Shown piece by piece: positions 1 through 8,787 of a DNA stretch of 64,000 nt. The stretch covers positions 1 to 64,000 of the forward strand of contig NZ_MLFS01000013.1 of the NCBI RefSeq assembly GCF_002095485.1. The letters are read 5' to 3'. The notes beneath the pieces were generated by a model, which worked only from the letters and a program-made list of their open reading frames with translations, had not been told where the DNA came from and ran no database searches. The first letter of the stretch is position 1. Every line of letters starts with the position of its first letter. Both the position numbers and the translations under genes were made by a program. Source of the stretch: Pantoea wallisii (GTDB lineage: Bacteria > Pseudomonadota > Gammaproteobacteria > Enterobacterales > Enterobacteriaceae).

Positions 1-725
1 TCGTAGCGGCCGGCCAGCGCCTCCAGGCTGTCACGCGTGTGGCAGCTCTCGTCGGCACATATGGGTAGCGGATGGATAAAGTTGCTTAGCGCGGCATCCT
101 GATCGGCCGGCAGAGGTTGCTCCAGCATCGCTACCTGCAGATCCGCCAGCAGCTGACAGCGCGCCGCCAGCCCTTCGGCGTGCCAGGATTCATTCGCGTC
201 CACAATCAGCGTCGCCTGCGGTACGGCGCTGCGAATCGCCACCAGACGTTCACTGATTAGGTGGTCGTCCAGCTTGATTTTCAGTAACCGCGCGCCGTGC
301 TGCCACAGCGCCAGCGCGCTGCTGGCCATCGCCTCAGGCGTATCAATGCTGATGGTATGGGCGGTAAAAATTTCCGGTGCCAGCTGTACGCCGCACAGGG
401 CGGTCAGCGTTATTTGCTGCTGCTGGCGCGCCAGGTCCCAGAGCGCGCAGTCGATGGCATTGCGCGCTGCACCCGCGGGCAAGGCCTGCTGTAATTCGGC
501 GTGGGTCATGCCGTTTTGCAGCGCGCTCAGCTGAGAAGCAATTTGTGCCAGCACAGAGGCTTCACTTTCACCATAGCGTGCGTATGGTGTCGCTTCACCG
601 ACGCCCTTAATACCATCCTGCTCAATCTCCACCACCACCACATGCGCCTCGGTACGGCTGCCGCGCGAGATCACAAACGGCGAATGTAACGGCCAGGCTT
701 CCGGATAACTTTTCACTGTTCTCAT
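1..725 (-). CDS. ycjG: L-Ala-D/L-Glu epimerase YcjG (partial, C-terminus off window)
   Basis: Reading the minus strand from an ATG at 725 gives an open frame of 241 codons that runs off the left edge; a GGAG ribosome site lies just upstream. The protein belongs to the enolase superfamily (muconate-lactonizing/dipeptide epimerase group), which interconverts L-Ala-D-Glu and L-Ala-L-Glu during murein peptide recycling in the cytoplasm. Visible family marks are the KIK catalytic lysine motif, DANE and EQP metal-ligand motifs and the following DES. The neighbour tpx is divergent, the same order as E. coli ycjG-tpx. The C-terminal part of the barrel is missing only because of the window boundary. 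Confidence 0.9.
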   Translation of the reverse strand, partial: MRTVKSYPEAWPLHSPFVISRGSRTEAHVVVVEIEQDGIKGVGEATPYARYGESEASVLAQIASQLSALQNGMTHAELQQALPAGAARNAIDCALWDLARQQQQITLTALCGVQLAPEIFTAHTISIDTPEAMASSALALWQHGARLLKIKLDDHLISERLVAIRSAVPQATLIVDANESWHAEGLAARCQLLADLQVAMLEQPLPADQDAALSNFIHPLPICADESCHTRDSLEALAGRY

Positions 726-879
726 TGATTCTCCTTTAAACCTTCACGTAAATGCGAGATGGCGCGGTTTTCATCGCGAAATGCGCTCGTAAACCCTTAA
801 AAATTATGTCATAAACAAACGCTATATCTGTTCTGGCACGGCTCACGCCAGCCTTTTCCATCGTCAATAAGGAAATCCC

Positions 880-1383
880 ATGTCTCAGAATGTTCACTTT
901 CAGGGCAATCCGGTACCGGTTGCAGGCCACTTCCCGCAGATGGGCGATCAGGCTAAACCCTTCACGTTAGTTGCCAAGGATCTTAGTGATGTGCCGCTCT
1001 CTAAGTATGCAGGCAAACGCAAAGTTCTGAACATTTTCCCGAGTATTGATACCGGCGTTTGTGCCGCATCGGTTCGGAAATTTAACGAGCGTTCAGGCGA
1101 CGCGGACAATACCGTGGTGCTGTGCATCTCAGCTGACCTGCCTTTTGCCCAGTCACGCTTCTGCGGTGCCGAAAATGTGAATAACGTGGTCACGCTCTCT
1201 ACCCTGCGCGGTGCAGAGTTCAAAGAGGAGTATGGCGTGGCGATCGCTGATGGCGCGCTGAAAGGCCTGACCGCCCGTGCGGTAGTGGTGCTGGATGAAA
1301 ACGATAAGGTGATCTACAGCCAGCTGGTGAACGAGATCACTGAAGAGCCGGATTACGATGCTGCGCTCGCCGCGCTGAAGTAA
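880..1383 (+). CDS. tpx: Thiol peroxidase Tpx
   Basis: A 167-residue atypical 2-Cys peroxiredoxin that reduces hydrogen peroxide and preferentially alkyl hydroperoxides, recycled by thioredoxin. The peroxidatic cysteine is C61 in the TGVCAAS motif, the resolving cysteine is C95 in SRFCGAEN, and C82 is also conserved. Length and cysteine spacing agree with the family. An AAGGA-type ribosome site precedes the ATG at 880. It is a single-gene unit: ycjG is divergent upstream, a strong hairpin terminator follows at once, and tyrR is convergent. Confidence 0.97.
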   Translation: MSQNVHFQGNPVPVAGHFPQMGDQAKPFTLVAKDLSDVPLSKYAGKRKVLNIFPSIDTGVCAASVRKFNERSGDADNTVVLCISADLPFAQSRFCGAENVNNVVTLSTLRGAEFKEEYGVAIADGALKGLTARAVVVLDENDKVIYSQLVNEITEEPDYDAALAALK

Positions 1384-1396
1384 CTGCGCCTGAGAA

Positions 1397-1425
1397 AAAG
1401 CCGTCATTAAAGACGGCTTTTTTTT
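1397..1425 (+). terminator. Rho-independent terminator of tpx
   Basis: A 9-bp perfect stem (AAAGCCGTC pairing with GACGGCTTT, six-base loop) is followed by an uninterrupted T run, 14 bases after the tpx stop codon. It also separates tpx from convergent tyrR. Confidence 0.95.
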
Positions 1426-1462
1426 GGCTTATGCCCATGCGATAAGGCGATTCGCAGCGCGG

Positions 1463-3028
1463 CTATTCGCTTTCGCCACGCTTCTGCCCTAAACCATATT
1501 CACGCAGCTTATTGGCAATCGCGGTGTGCGATACGCCCAGGCGCTTCGCCAGCTTACGGGTGCTGGGATAAGAGAGATAAAGGCGCGTCAGCACCGAGCG
1601 CTCAAAGCGGCTGGTGATATCATCCAGCGATCCCTCCATCGCTTCATCCCCCAGCGAGACATCCAGCGCCTGTTCCGGTAACACAATATCCTGCGGACGC
1701 AGCTCGTAGCCTTCCAGCTGGGTCAGCGCACGGTACAGCGCGTTCCGGAGTTGCCTGACGTTACCCGGCCAGTTGTAACGCGTCAGAAAAGGCGTCAGCT
1801 GCGGCGACAGACGCGGACGCGGCAAGCCCTGCTCATCAGCAAAACGCGCGACAAACATTTCAGTTAGCGGCAGGATATCCAGCGGACGCTCGCGCAGCGG
1901 AGGCAGATTGAGCGTCAGCACATTGAGCCGGTAGAAGAGGTCCTCACGAAACTCACCGCGCTGCACCAGCTCAATCAAATTCTTCTGCGTGGCGCAGATC
2001 ACGCGCACATCCACATGCACTTCGTGATCCTCCCCGACGCGACGGAAGGTGCCGTCGTTGAGGAAACGCAACAGTTTGGTCTGCATGCGCGGCGACATTT
2101 CGCCGATCTCATCCAGCAGCACCGAGCCGCCGTTTGCCTGCTCGAAAAAGCCTTTTTTACCTTCCAGCGCATTGGGATAGGCGCCAGCGGCATGACCAAA
2201 GAGCTCACTCTCCGCGACATCGTCAGGGATGGAGCCGCAGTTAAGCGCAAGAAATGGCTTCTTGCCGCGCGCGCTGCGCAGATGGCAGGCACGCGCCAGC
2301 ATATCTTTACCGGTCCCGGTATCGCCCACAATCAGCAGCGGCGCATCGTGCATCGCCAGTTTTCGCGCCTGATCGATCACCTGGCGCATCTTTGGCGTCA
2401 CGGCGACGATATGGTCAAATTCGGACTCGTCGGTAACGGTCAGGTTTTGCAGCTGGCGCCCCATACGCGCAGTGGATTTCAGCGTGATCATAGCGCCCAC
2501 CGGCTGATCGTTCTGCCCCTCTTCACCGGGCAGATAGATCGGGCGCGCTTCCATCAGGAAATCCCGCCCCTGAATGACCACATGCTGCGCCTGCGCGTCA
2601 ACGCGCTCGCTCTCCAGCCAGCGCTGGAAGTTGAAACCGCTGATCAGCGTGCTGGCGTTCTGGTTACGGATCTTCGCTTCGTCAAAATTGAACAGGTTTT
2701 GGGCCGCCGGATTGGCGAGTTCTACTTTGCACTTCAGATCGATGGACAGTACCGGCTCCGGCATGGCGACCAGCAGCGCGCTCAAGGCGCGGTGCTCGCG
2801 TTCAGACGGCATGTAAGCGACGGTGCGCACATCCGTCACGCCAGGCGTACGGCGGATCTCCGCCATCAGATTGCTGAACTGTTCAAATTCCAGCGCAGAA
2901 AAGTTGAGGTAGATGCGGCCAAGCGGCGCAATTTCGATACCGCGCAGATCAATGTTGCGGGCAACCAGCAGGTCGAGCAACTCGCGCGCCAGACCGATGC
3001 GGTCCTGGCAGAAAACTTCCAAACGCAT
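1463..3028 (-). CDS. tyrR: Aromatic amino acid regulator TyrR
   Basis: A 521-residue TyrR, the repressor/activator of aromatic amino acid synthesis and transport genes. Domains in order are an N-terminal ACT domain (about 1-70), a PAS domain (about 80-185), a sigma-54-type AAA domain with Walker A GDTGTGKD at 235-242 and Walker B near 303-310, and a Fis-like HTH near the C-terminus (TRKLAKRLGVSHTAI). Where E. coli TyrR has a shortened loop after ELFGHA, this protein has GAYPNA at 282-287, a degenerate version of the GAFTGA sigma-54 loop. As in other TyrR proteins it is not expected to activate sigma-54 polymerase. The start at 3028 gives the standard MRLEVFC N-terminus. Confidence 0.97.
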   Translation of the reverse strand: MRLEVFCQDRIGLARELLDLLVARNIDLRGIEIAPLGRIYLNFSALEFEQFSNLMAEIRRTPGVTDVRTVAYMPSEREHRALSALLVAMPEPVLSIDLKCKVELANPAAQNLFNFDEAKIRNQNASTLISGFNFQRWLESERVDAQAQHVVIQGRDFLMEARPIYLPGEEGQNDQPVGAMITLKSTARMGRQLQNLTVTDESEFDHIVAVTPKMRQVIDQARKLAMHDAPLLIVGDTGTGKDMLARACHLRSARGKKPFLALNCGSIPDDVAESELFGHAAGAYPNALEGKKGFFEQANGGSVLLDEIGEMSPRMQTKLLRFLNDGTFRRVGEDHEVHVDVRVICATQKNLIELVQRGEFREDLFYRLNVLTLNLPPLRERPLDILPLTEMFVARFADEQGLPRPRLSPQLTPFLTRYNWPGNVRQLRNALYRALTQLEGYELRPQDIVLPEQALDVSLGDEAMEGSLDDITSRFERSVLTRLYLSYPSTRKLAKRLGVSHTAIANKLREYGLGQKRGESE

Positions 3029-3197
3029 TGCGATGAGCCTTTGTCAGGTTTTGATTTTGGTGATAATACGCTAACTTGCAGCGCCTCAGAAGGGTTCTGT
3101 CATGAAAAGTTGACAGCCTGAGGCAGGTGACGCGGAGAAGTGTAGCGGAACGGCCATCAATAATCCCGCCGAATATCACACTTAACAAAGATAATTT

Positions 3198-3229
3198 CAC
3201 CCTTTACGCCCTGCGCAGCGTAAAAGGTG
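3198..3229. terminator. Hairpin between tyrR and ycjF
   Basis: An imperfect inverted repeat with 12-base arms (CACCCTTTACGC and GCGTAAAAGGTG) lies 12 bases past the end of ycjF on the minus strand. It has no clear T run on that side, so it may be a weak terminator or an mRNA 3'-end stabiliser for the psp-ycjXF transcript. The rest of 3029-3241 holds the tyrR upstream region; I see no further feature there. Confidence 0.45.
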
Positions 3230-3241
3230 AACGAAGGCCGA

Positions 3242-4314
3242 TTATTTAGCAGACTGCCCTGCTTTATCCCCGCTTTTCATCAGGGACTCTTTAAGCTGGG
3301 CAATCAGTTCACGCCGGAAATCCCCCAGCCGCGGCTTATCCTCCTCCAGCCAGGGCAGCGGGCGGCACAGCTCCATGGCCTTAATACCCAGGCGGCAGTC
3401 AGTAAACCGGCGCCGATACCCTGCGCGGCGCGTGCAGAGAGCCGCGCTGCAACATCCTGCGACATCCAGTCCATGCCCACTTCCCGCACCAGTTCGGAGG
3501 CCCCGGCAAACGCCATATTCAGCAGCACCAGGCGGAACAGGCGCAGACGGCTGAAGTAGCCCAGCTCAATACCGTAGAGCGCGGCGATACGATTAACCAA
3601 CCGCAGATTACGCCAGGCAATAAAGGCCATGTCGACCAGCGCCAGCGGGCTGACGGCGATCATCAGCGTGGACTCCGCCGCATGCCGGCTAATCTCACGT
3701 CGCGCCTGTCGATCCAGCACCGGTTGCACCAGCTGGGCATAGAGCGTCACGATTTCGCGATCGTTATGGGTTTCATGCAGCGCCGCGTGCCAACGCTGTA
3801 ACGCCGGATGCGCCTGATCCAGCTGCGCCTGTTGCGCCAGCTTTTCGCAAAAAGCTCGCCCTTTGCCGATGCCGTGGCTGTGCAGCAATTCCCGACCGAT
3901 ATCGCGCTCCTCTGCACGCTGGCGCAAACGCCAGAGACGCCGCCACTCGCCGATCAAGGCGCCGGCACCGGCCGCCATGATAATTGCCCCTGCCGCGCCC
4001 GTGCCCAGCGCAAACCAGTCACGCGTCAGCCAGGCATCATGCAACCACTGCGCGCCCTGCGCCACCACGCTGACGGCAAAAATGCCGAGGCCAGCGCCCA
4101 CCATTTTGCGCCACAGGCTGCGCTTCGGCCGCAGTGCGGCATCCACCATTTTCTCTCCGGCGCCCTCTTCCAGCGGCTCAACTTCCGCGCTGACCCTAAA
4201 GGCACTTTCAGCTTCTGCGCTAAAGGTCTGGGCCGCGCGCAGCGGTCTCTCGGTTTCCGGCGTCAGCGGCCGTGCAAAATCTATTCGCGGCTTCAGGGGC
4301 GTTTCGTCACTCAT
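3242..4314 (-). pseudogene. ycjF: Membrane protein YcjF (UPF0283), single-base frameshift
   Basis: The first 300 or so residues match YcjF, an inner-membrane protein of unknown biochemical role that is co-expressed with psp and ycjX: an acidic/Pro-rich cytoplasmic N-terminus, two membrane segments and a C-terminal domain. After the residues GAGLLTA the frame shifts near 3395 (a GCCCGCC expected, GCCGCC present). Restoring one base continues the family ending through [20 protein letters not shown] to a TAA at 3242-3244, giving 357 residues, close to E. coli's 353. As written the ORF ends at 3304 with a foreign tail. The start ATG overlaps the ycjX stop by four bases, so translation is probably coupled. 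A sequencing deletion is more likely than a real mutation. Confidence 0.85.
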
Positions 4315-5708
4315 CGCAATTTATCTCCCAATAAAAATTCCAGCGCAGCATCCATGCGAATGTGCGGCAGCGGTTGATCCACATCCAGCTGCTGCGGCCG
4401 GAACTTTTCAAACTGAAAGCCCTGCTGCTGCCAGAAGCTGTTGCCCGGCAGGCGCGGCGGCACTTCACCAGGGTAGAATGTCAGGGGTTCGCCGTCGTCA
4501 AGCCGATGCCCGCGCAGGGCCGGCACTTTTTCGCCGCGATGATCGACCAGCCCGCTCTCTGTCGCCTGTACAGAAGCCAGCCCCAGGCAATCCATGCTGA
4601 TGCCCTCGAATGCCGCGTTCTGCCAGGCATCCTGCACCAGCTGCTGTAACAGTGAGACCATATTGGCGTGCTGATCGGCCGTCACGTGGTCGGCCTTCGT
4701 GGCGGCAAACAGCAGCTTATCGATAACCGGCGAAAACAGCCGGCGGAACAGCGTGCGCTGGCCGTAATGGAAGCTTTGCATCAGCTGCGTTAGCGCCAGG
4801 CGCATATCATTGAAGGCCTGTGGGCCGCTGTTTAACGGCTGCAGGCAATCAACCAGCACAATCTGGCGATCGAAGCGCAGGAAGTGATTTTTGTAGAAGC
4901 CTTTAACCACATGCTGGCAGTAGTAATTGAAGCGCTGCTGCAGCATGGCAATGTTGCTGCCGGCGGGCGCCTGGGCCAGCTGGCTGGCCGGTAGCGTATC
5001 GATTTGCGGCCACGGAAAGAACTGCAGCGCGGGTGCGCCGGCCATGTCGCCAGGCAGGACGAAACGTCCCGGTTGAATGAAGTGCAGCCCTTCGCGTTTA
5101 CACTGGTGCAAATAGTCAGTCCAGGCGGCGGCGATGTCGGCCAGCCGGTTCTCATCGGCGGGAGCAAAAGGATCGAGATCCTGACACAGGCTGCGCCACT
5201 GCGCCGACCACTGCTGACGATCGCCCTGCAGCAATCCGACCATCTGCCGCGACCAGCTGAAGTAGTCCTGCGCCAGCATTGGCAGATCGAGCAGCCACTC
5301 GCCGGGGTAGTCGACAATCTCCAGATAAAGCGTCGCGGTATCTTTAAAGTGACGCATCAACGAGGCATCCGGGCGATAGCGCAGCGCCAGCCGCATTTCA
5401 CTCACGCCACGCGTCGGCGTAGGCCACACGGGTGGCGTACCATATAGCTGCGCCAGCCCTTCATCGTAGGTAAAGCGCGGCGTGCCCAGCTCACGCTGCG
5501 GCACACGTTTGACGCCCAGCAAGCGCTCTTCACGCACCACGGAGAACAGCGGCAATCGGGCGCCGCTGTGCACATTCAGTAGCTGGTTAACCAGCGAGGT
5601 GATAAACGCGGTTTTGCCGCTGCGGCTCAAACCGGTAACGGCAAGGCGCAGGTGGCGATCAACGCCGCGGTTCATCAACGCAATCAATTCATTTTGCAAT
5701 CTTTTCAT
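4311..5708 (-). CDS. ycjX: GTPase-like stress protein YcjX
   Basis: A 465-residue protein of the DUF463/YcjX family, the same length as in E. coli. A P-loop GLSRSGKT lies at about residues 26-33, just after the N-terminal [11 protein letters not shown] segment. It is a cytoplasmic P-loop NTPase induced with the phage-shock response; its substrate is not known. The gene begins inside the 3' end of pspD (20-base overlap) and its stop overlaps the ycjF start (ATGA), making it part of the pspABCD-ycjX-ycjF operon driven by the sigma-54 promoter at 7331-7350. Confidence 0.95.
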   Translation of the reverse strand: MKRLQNELIALMNRGVDRHLRLAVTGLSRSGKTAFITSLVNQLLNVHSGARLPLFSVVREERLLGVKRVPQRELGTPRFTYDEGLAQLYGTPPVWPTPTRGVSEMRLALRYRPDASLMRHFKDTATLYLEIVDYPGEWLLDLPMLAQDYFSWSRQMVGLLQGDRQQWSAQWRSLCQDLDPFAPADENRLADIAAAWTDYLHQCKREGLHFIQPGRFVLPGDMAGAPALQFFPWPQIDTLPASQLAQAPAGSNIAMLQQRFNYYCQHVVKGFYKNHFLRFDRQIVLVDCLQPLNSGPQAFNDMRLALTQLMQSFHYGQRTLFRRLFSPVIDKLLFAATKADHVTADQHANMVSLLQQLVQDAWQNAAFEGISMDCLGLASVQATESGLVDHRGEKVPALRGHRLDDGEPLTFYPGEVPPRLPGNSFWQQQGFQFEKFRPQQLDVDQPLPHIRMDAALEFLLGDKLR

Positions 5709-5937
5709 CGTTTTCCCTGATGAAGCGTGCTGACAGACGTTTAAACGCCTTGCTCAGCAACGGTTCCAGGGCGGCCGCCAGCAACAGGCGCAGCGGACGG
5801 CGCGCCACCGATTTCACTGCCCAGCCAGCCAGGCCGCCGGGCGCATAGGTTACGGCATTGATGATGATGAATTTCCCCGCCGACTTCAACGCAGGCGTTG
5901 CGCGACGGCGCAGAGCGGTAAAACGCTGAGTATGCAT
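5689..5937 (-). CDS. pspD: Phage shock protein PspD
   Basis: An 82-residue peripheral inner-membrane protein. The centre, GGLAGWAVKSVARRPLRLLL, matches the most conserved block of PspD; the N- and C-termini are a little longer than the 73-residue E. coli protein. It is strongly basic with one hydrophobic stretch. It lies 48 bases after pspC and its 3' end overlaps ycjX. Its role is accessory to the PspABC stress response and not well defined. Confidence 0.9.
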   Translation of the reverse strand: MHTQRFTALRRRATPALKSAGKFIIINAVTYAPGGLAGWAVKSVARRPLRLLLAAALEPLLSKAFKRLSARFIRENDEKIAK

Positions 5938-5985
5938 AGTGCCTCTTCGGTAGTGGAAGCGGACCCGCAGCGGGGCCCGGGAAGG

Positions 5986-6333
5986 TTAAATCTGGCGGAA
6001 GCGGCTGCGTACGCTAAAGGTCTCTGAAGTGACGTAACGCTCGATCTCCCGCACATTACGCTCATCGCTTTTCAGCGTGCTTTCCAGTTCATCCAGCAGT
6101 TCGCGCGCCGTGGGCGTGTGCGCGTCCGGCACACCGGCTGGCTTCTCATCCAGCACGTAGCCCAGGATAAAGTAGGCCGTGACGGTGAACATAAACAGGC
6201 CGAAAAACAGCGACAGGACAACAATCACGCGCAGCAGACGCACCGGAATATCAAGGTACTCTGCCAGCCCGGCACAGACGCCGCGCACTTTACCCTGTTG
6301 CGGGATGCGCCACAGTTTGCGACCGTTCATCAT
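5986..6333 (-). CDS. pspC: Phage shock envelope stress sensor PspC
   Basis: A 115-residue inner-membrane protein with the PspC domain: KLWRIPQQGKVRGVCAGLAEY at the N-terminus, one transmembrane segment (about 35-60) and a C-terminal leucine-zipper-like amphipathic region ending RSRFRQI. Together with PspB it senses membrane damage and sequesters PspA, freeing PspF. The ATG overlaps the pspB stop by four bases, typical of coupled translation in this operon. Confidence 0.96.
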   Translation of the reverse strand: MMNGRKLWRIPQQGKVRGVCAGLAEYLDIPVRLLRVIVVLSLFFGLFMFTVTAYFILGYVLDEKPAGVPDAHTPTARELLDELESTLKSDERNVREIERYVTSETFSVRSRFRQI

Positions 6334-6557
6334 GGCTGCCTCCAGCTCGGATGTTCTGCGTCCAGGATGGCTTCCAGCGCTTCAACGCGCTCACGCATGC
6401 GGCGTGCGTCCTGCGTGAGCTGCTGCAAACGCTGCATGTCGCTGGCAGAGAGCTCGCCCCCGCCGTTACGTTTATTGCTGTAGTGTAGCCATAACCAGAT
6501 CGGCGCGACAAACAGCACGAAGATCGTTAAGGGTATGGACAGAAATAGTGCGCTCAT
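6330..6557 (-). CDS. pspB: Phage shock protein PspB
   Basis: A 75-residue protein with one N-terminal membrane helix (FLSIPLTIFVLFVAPIWLWL) and a cytoplasmic coiled-coil rich in Arg and Glu (LTQDARRMRERVEALEAIL). It partners PspC in signalling membrane stress to PspA. Length and organisation are those of E. coli PspB. It follows pspA by 59 bases and overlaps pspC. Confidence 0.96.
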   Translation of the reverse strand: MSALFLSIPLTIFVLFVAPIWLWLHYSNKRNGGGELSASDMQRLQQLTQDARRMRERVEALEAILDAEHPSWRQP

Positions 6558-6616
6558 TGACTCTCCTTAATCATTAACACCCATTATAAGCGGGCCCGTG
6601 ACCAGGCCCGGTGCCA

Positions 6617-7282
6617 TTACTCGCTGCGGTTCATTTTGGCTTTCAGGGCCGCCAGCTGCTGGCTGATCTCATCATCGGCTTTCAGCTCGGCAAACTCCTG
6701 ATCCAGCGATTTTGGCTTGCCGAAGCGCTGACTCTCCGCTTCTGCTTCCATGTGATCGATGCGACGTTCAAACGACTCAAAACGCGCCATGGCTTCATCC
6801 AGTTTGCCGCTGTCGAGCTGACGACGCACATCGCGTGATGAGGAGGCCGCCTGATGACGCAGCGTCAGCGCCTGCTGACGGGCGCGGGTTTCGCTCAGTT
6901 TCTTCTCCAGCTCAGCGATTTCACCTTTCATCCGCTCCAGCGTCTCTTCTACCTGCGTGGCTTCCTGATGCAGCGCCGCGATCAGATCGGTAAGTTTCTG
7001 TTTTTCAATCAGCGCTGAGCGGGCTAAATCCTCTTTCTCTTTGCTGATGGCCAGTTCGGCTTTCTCCTGCCACTCCGCCTGCTGAATTTCAGCCTGCTCA
7101 ATACGGCGCAGTAGCTGTTTCTTTTCCGCCAGCGCGCGAGCGGATGTGGAACGGACTTCAACCAGCGTGTCTTCCATCTCCTGAATCATCAGGCGTACCA
7201 GTTTCTGCGGATCTTCGGCGCGTTCCAGCAGGGAGTTGATGTTGGCGTTCACGATGTCGGCGAAACGAGAAAAAATACCCAT
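6617..7282 (-). CDS. pspA: Phage shock protein PspA
   Basis: A 221-residue, almost entirely helical coiled-coil protein of the PspA/IM30 (ESCRT-III-like) family, beginning [20 protein letters not shown], which contains the membrane-binding amphipathic helix. It has two jobs: it inhibits PspF in unstressed cells and, when released, oligomerises on damaged inner membrane to limit proton leakage. It is the first gene of the operon, directly behind the sigma-54 promoter at 7331-7350, with a GAGGAAC ribosome site before the ATG at 7282. Confidence 0.98.
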   Translation of the reverse strand: MGIFSRFADIVNANINSLLERAEDPQKLVRLMIQEMEDTLVEVRSTSARALAEKKQLLRRIEQAEIQQAEWQEKAELAISKEKEDLARSALIEKQKLTDLIAALHQEATQVEETLERMKGEIAELEKKLSETRARQQALTLRHQAASSSRDVRRQLDSGKLDEAMARFESFERRIDHMEAEAESQRFGKPKSLDQEFAELKADDEISQQLAALKAKMNRSE

Positions 7283-7330
7283 AATGATGTTCCTCTGATT
7301 GTCATGTTTATGCGCAGTACGCTCTTAGCT

Positions 7331-7350
7331 AATACAAATCGCGTGCCAAC
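7331..7350 (-). promoter_or_regulatory. Sigma-54 promoter of pspA operon
   Basis: On the minus strand the sequence TTGGCACGCGATTTGTATT fits the sigma-54 consensus, with GG of the -24 element and TTTGT as the -12 element, and closely resembles the E. coli pspA promoter. It lies 49 bases upstream of the pspA start. The segment 7351-7445 between it and pspF must hold the PspF-binding sites and the pspF promoter, which I could not place by eye. Confidence 0.9.
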
Positions 7351-7445
7351 TTTTAATTGTCTGTTTTTAAAGGCCTTAGCGATTTTACAGTCGGGCTGGA
7401 TTCCGTTAAGGTAGTGAAATTCATTAATCTGTGGCGAAATTCATC

Positions 7446-8450
7446 ATGGCAAATGGCAACGACAACCTGCTTGGCGAATCCAACAACTTCCTGGAAGTCC
7501 TTGAACAGGTCTCACGACTGGCGCCGCTGGAGAAACCGGTGCTGGTGGTGGGTGAACGCGGCACAGGGAAAGAGCTGATCGCCAGCCGTCTGCACTATCT
7601 CTCTGACCGCTGGCAAGGGCCGTTTATCTCGCTTAACTGCGCCGCGCTGAATGAAAACCTGCTGGATTCAGAGCTGTTCGGTCACGAAGCGGGCGCCTTT
7701 ACCGGCGCGCAAAAGCGTCATCTTGGCCGCTTTGAACGTGCAGATGGCGGCACGCTATTTCTTGATGAACTGGCAACAGCGCCGATGCTGGTGCAGGAGA
7801 AGCTGCTACGGGTGATTGAGTATGGCCAGCTGGAGCGCGTGGGCGGTAACCACTCGCTGCAGGTGAATGTGCGCCTGGTATGCGCCACCAATGAAGATCT
7901 GCCGGCGCTGGCCGCCGCCGGAAAATTCCGTGCCGACCTGCTCGATCGCCTGGCTTTTGATGTTGTGCAGCTGCCGCCGCTGCGCGAGCGCCGCAGCGAT
8001 ATTCTGGTGATGGCTGAGCATTTCGCTATTCAGATGTGCCGTGAGCTGGGCCTGCCGCTGTTTCCCGGCTTCACGGAGTCTGCACAACAGGCGCTGCTTA
8101 ACCACAGCTGGCCCGGCAATGTGCGTGAACTTAAAAACGTGGTGGAGCGCTCGGTGTATCGCCATCACAGCAGTGACGAAGCGCTGGATAACGTCATCAT
8201 CAACCCGTTTGCCCGCCGCAACGCGCCGGCGGGCAGTGAAGCGGCACCTGCCAGCGACCTGCCCGCCCTGCCCGCCCTGCCGCTCGATCTGCGCCAGTGG
8301 CAAAACCAGCAGGAGCGCAATCTGGTGGATGCGAGCCTGCAACAGGCGAAATACAACCAGCGCCGTGCCGCAGAGTTATTGCGGGTAACCTACCACCAGT
8401 TGCGCGCCATGATGAAGAAGCACGGTATACAGGCGCGTGACGAGAATTGA
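7446..8450 (+). CDS. pspF: Sigma-54-dependent activator PspF
   Basis: PspF, the enhancer-binding activator of the psp operon, lacks a receiver domain and starts directly with the AAA domain: Walker A GERGTGKE at 36-43, an intact sigma-54 contact loop GAFTGA at 83-88, Walker B LFLDE near 104-108, and a C-terminal Fis-type HTH (NQRRAAELLRVTYHQLRA). I chose the ATG at 7446 (334 residues, MANGNDNLLGES), which aligns with the E. coli N-terminus; a GTG at 7431 in the same frame would add five residues. The gene is divergent from pspA. A short Pro/Ala linker precedes the HTH. Confidence 0.96.
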   Translation: MANGNDNLLGESNNFLEVLEQVSRLAPLEKPVLVVGERGTGKELIASRLHYLSDRWQGPFISLNCAALNENLLDSELFGHEAGAFTGAQKRHLGRFERADGGTLFLDELATAPMLVQEKLLRVIEYGQLERVGGNHSLQVNVRLVCATNEDLPALAAAGKFRADLLDRLAFDVVQLPPLRERRSDILVMAEHFAIQMCRELGLPLFPGFTESAQQALLNHSWPGNVRELKNVVERSVYRHHSSDEALDNVIINPFARRNAPAGSEAAPASDLPALPALPLDLRQWQNQQERNLVDASLQQAKYNQRRAAELLRVTYHQLRAMMKKHGIQARDEN

Positions 8451-8506
8451 AAGACGTTTGAAGGGTGCAGATTGTTTTTTTAAGACCGCAGCAGTCAGAA
8501 GCAGGT

Positions 8507-8600
8507 AAAAAAAAGCCCGCACAGATAGGCGGGCAACTTAATACTGGAAGCAATGTGAGCAATGTCGTGCTCTTCTTCGGTAGAGCCACCGTCGAAGCGC
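8507..8600 (-). ncRNA. ryhB: RyhB-type iron-regulated small RNA
   Basis: The minus strand between pspF and sapA carries the RyhB signature. The 33-base core at 8540-8572 (from AGCACGACATTGCTCACATT to CCAGTATTA) is, as far as I can recall E. coli RyhB, identical to its target-pairing core. It is followed by a GC hairpin (GCCCGC/GCGGGC, 8515-8534) and eight U residues ending at 8507, a normal Hfq-binding terminator. A good -35/-10 pair places the start near 8600, giving about 94 nt, close to the 90 nt of E. coli. RyhB represses mRNAs of iron-using proteins under iron limitation. No gene on the same strand explains the terminator otherwise. Confidence 0.93.
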
Positions 8601-8604
8601 AGAA

Positions 8605-8636
8605 GAATAATAATCATTCTTATTATCATCTGTAAA
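8605..8636 (-). promoter_or_regulatory. Promoter and Fur-box-like repeat of ryhB
   Basis: On the minus strand TTTACA (8631-8636) and TATTAT (8607-8612) form a sigma-70 promoter with an 18-base spacer. Overlapping it is an AT-rich palindromic run (GATAATAAGAATGATTATTA, 8608-8627) that resembles the Fur box GATAATGATAATCATTATC. This is the expected arrangement for iron-repressed RyhB transcription. Fur control is inferred from this resemblance. Confidence 0.82.
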
Positions 8637-8787
8637 GCCCTAATTGAGAATTTTTCTCATTTCCACACTAACACTGTGCTCTCCTGTCGCACTCGCTGCC
8701 TAAAATGCCGGCAGAACCGTTGCCGATTTGGGGAGTGCGCAACCTTTGCGATACACTCAGGCTATTGCCTGAGAATCGTTGAGTTCT

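Noticed and set aside
2015-3121. A 368-residue plus-strand ORF across tyrR
   Set aside because: It is antisense to the well-conserved tyrR frame, has no recognisable domain, and reflects third-position bias of the real gene.
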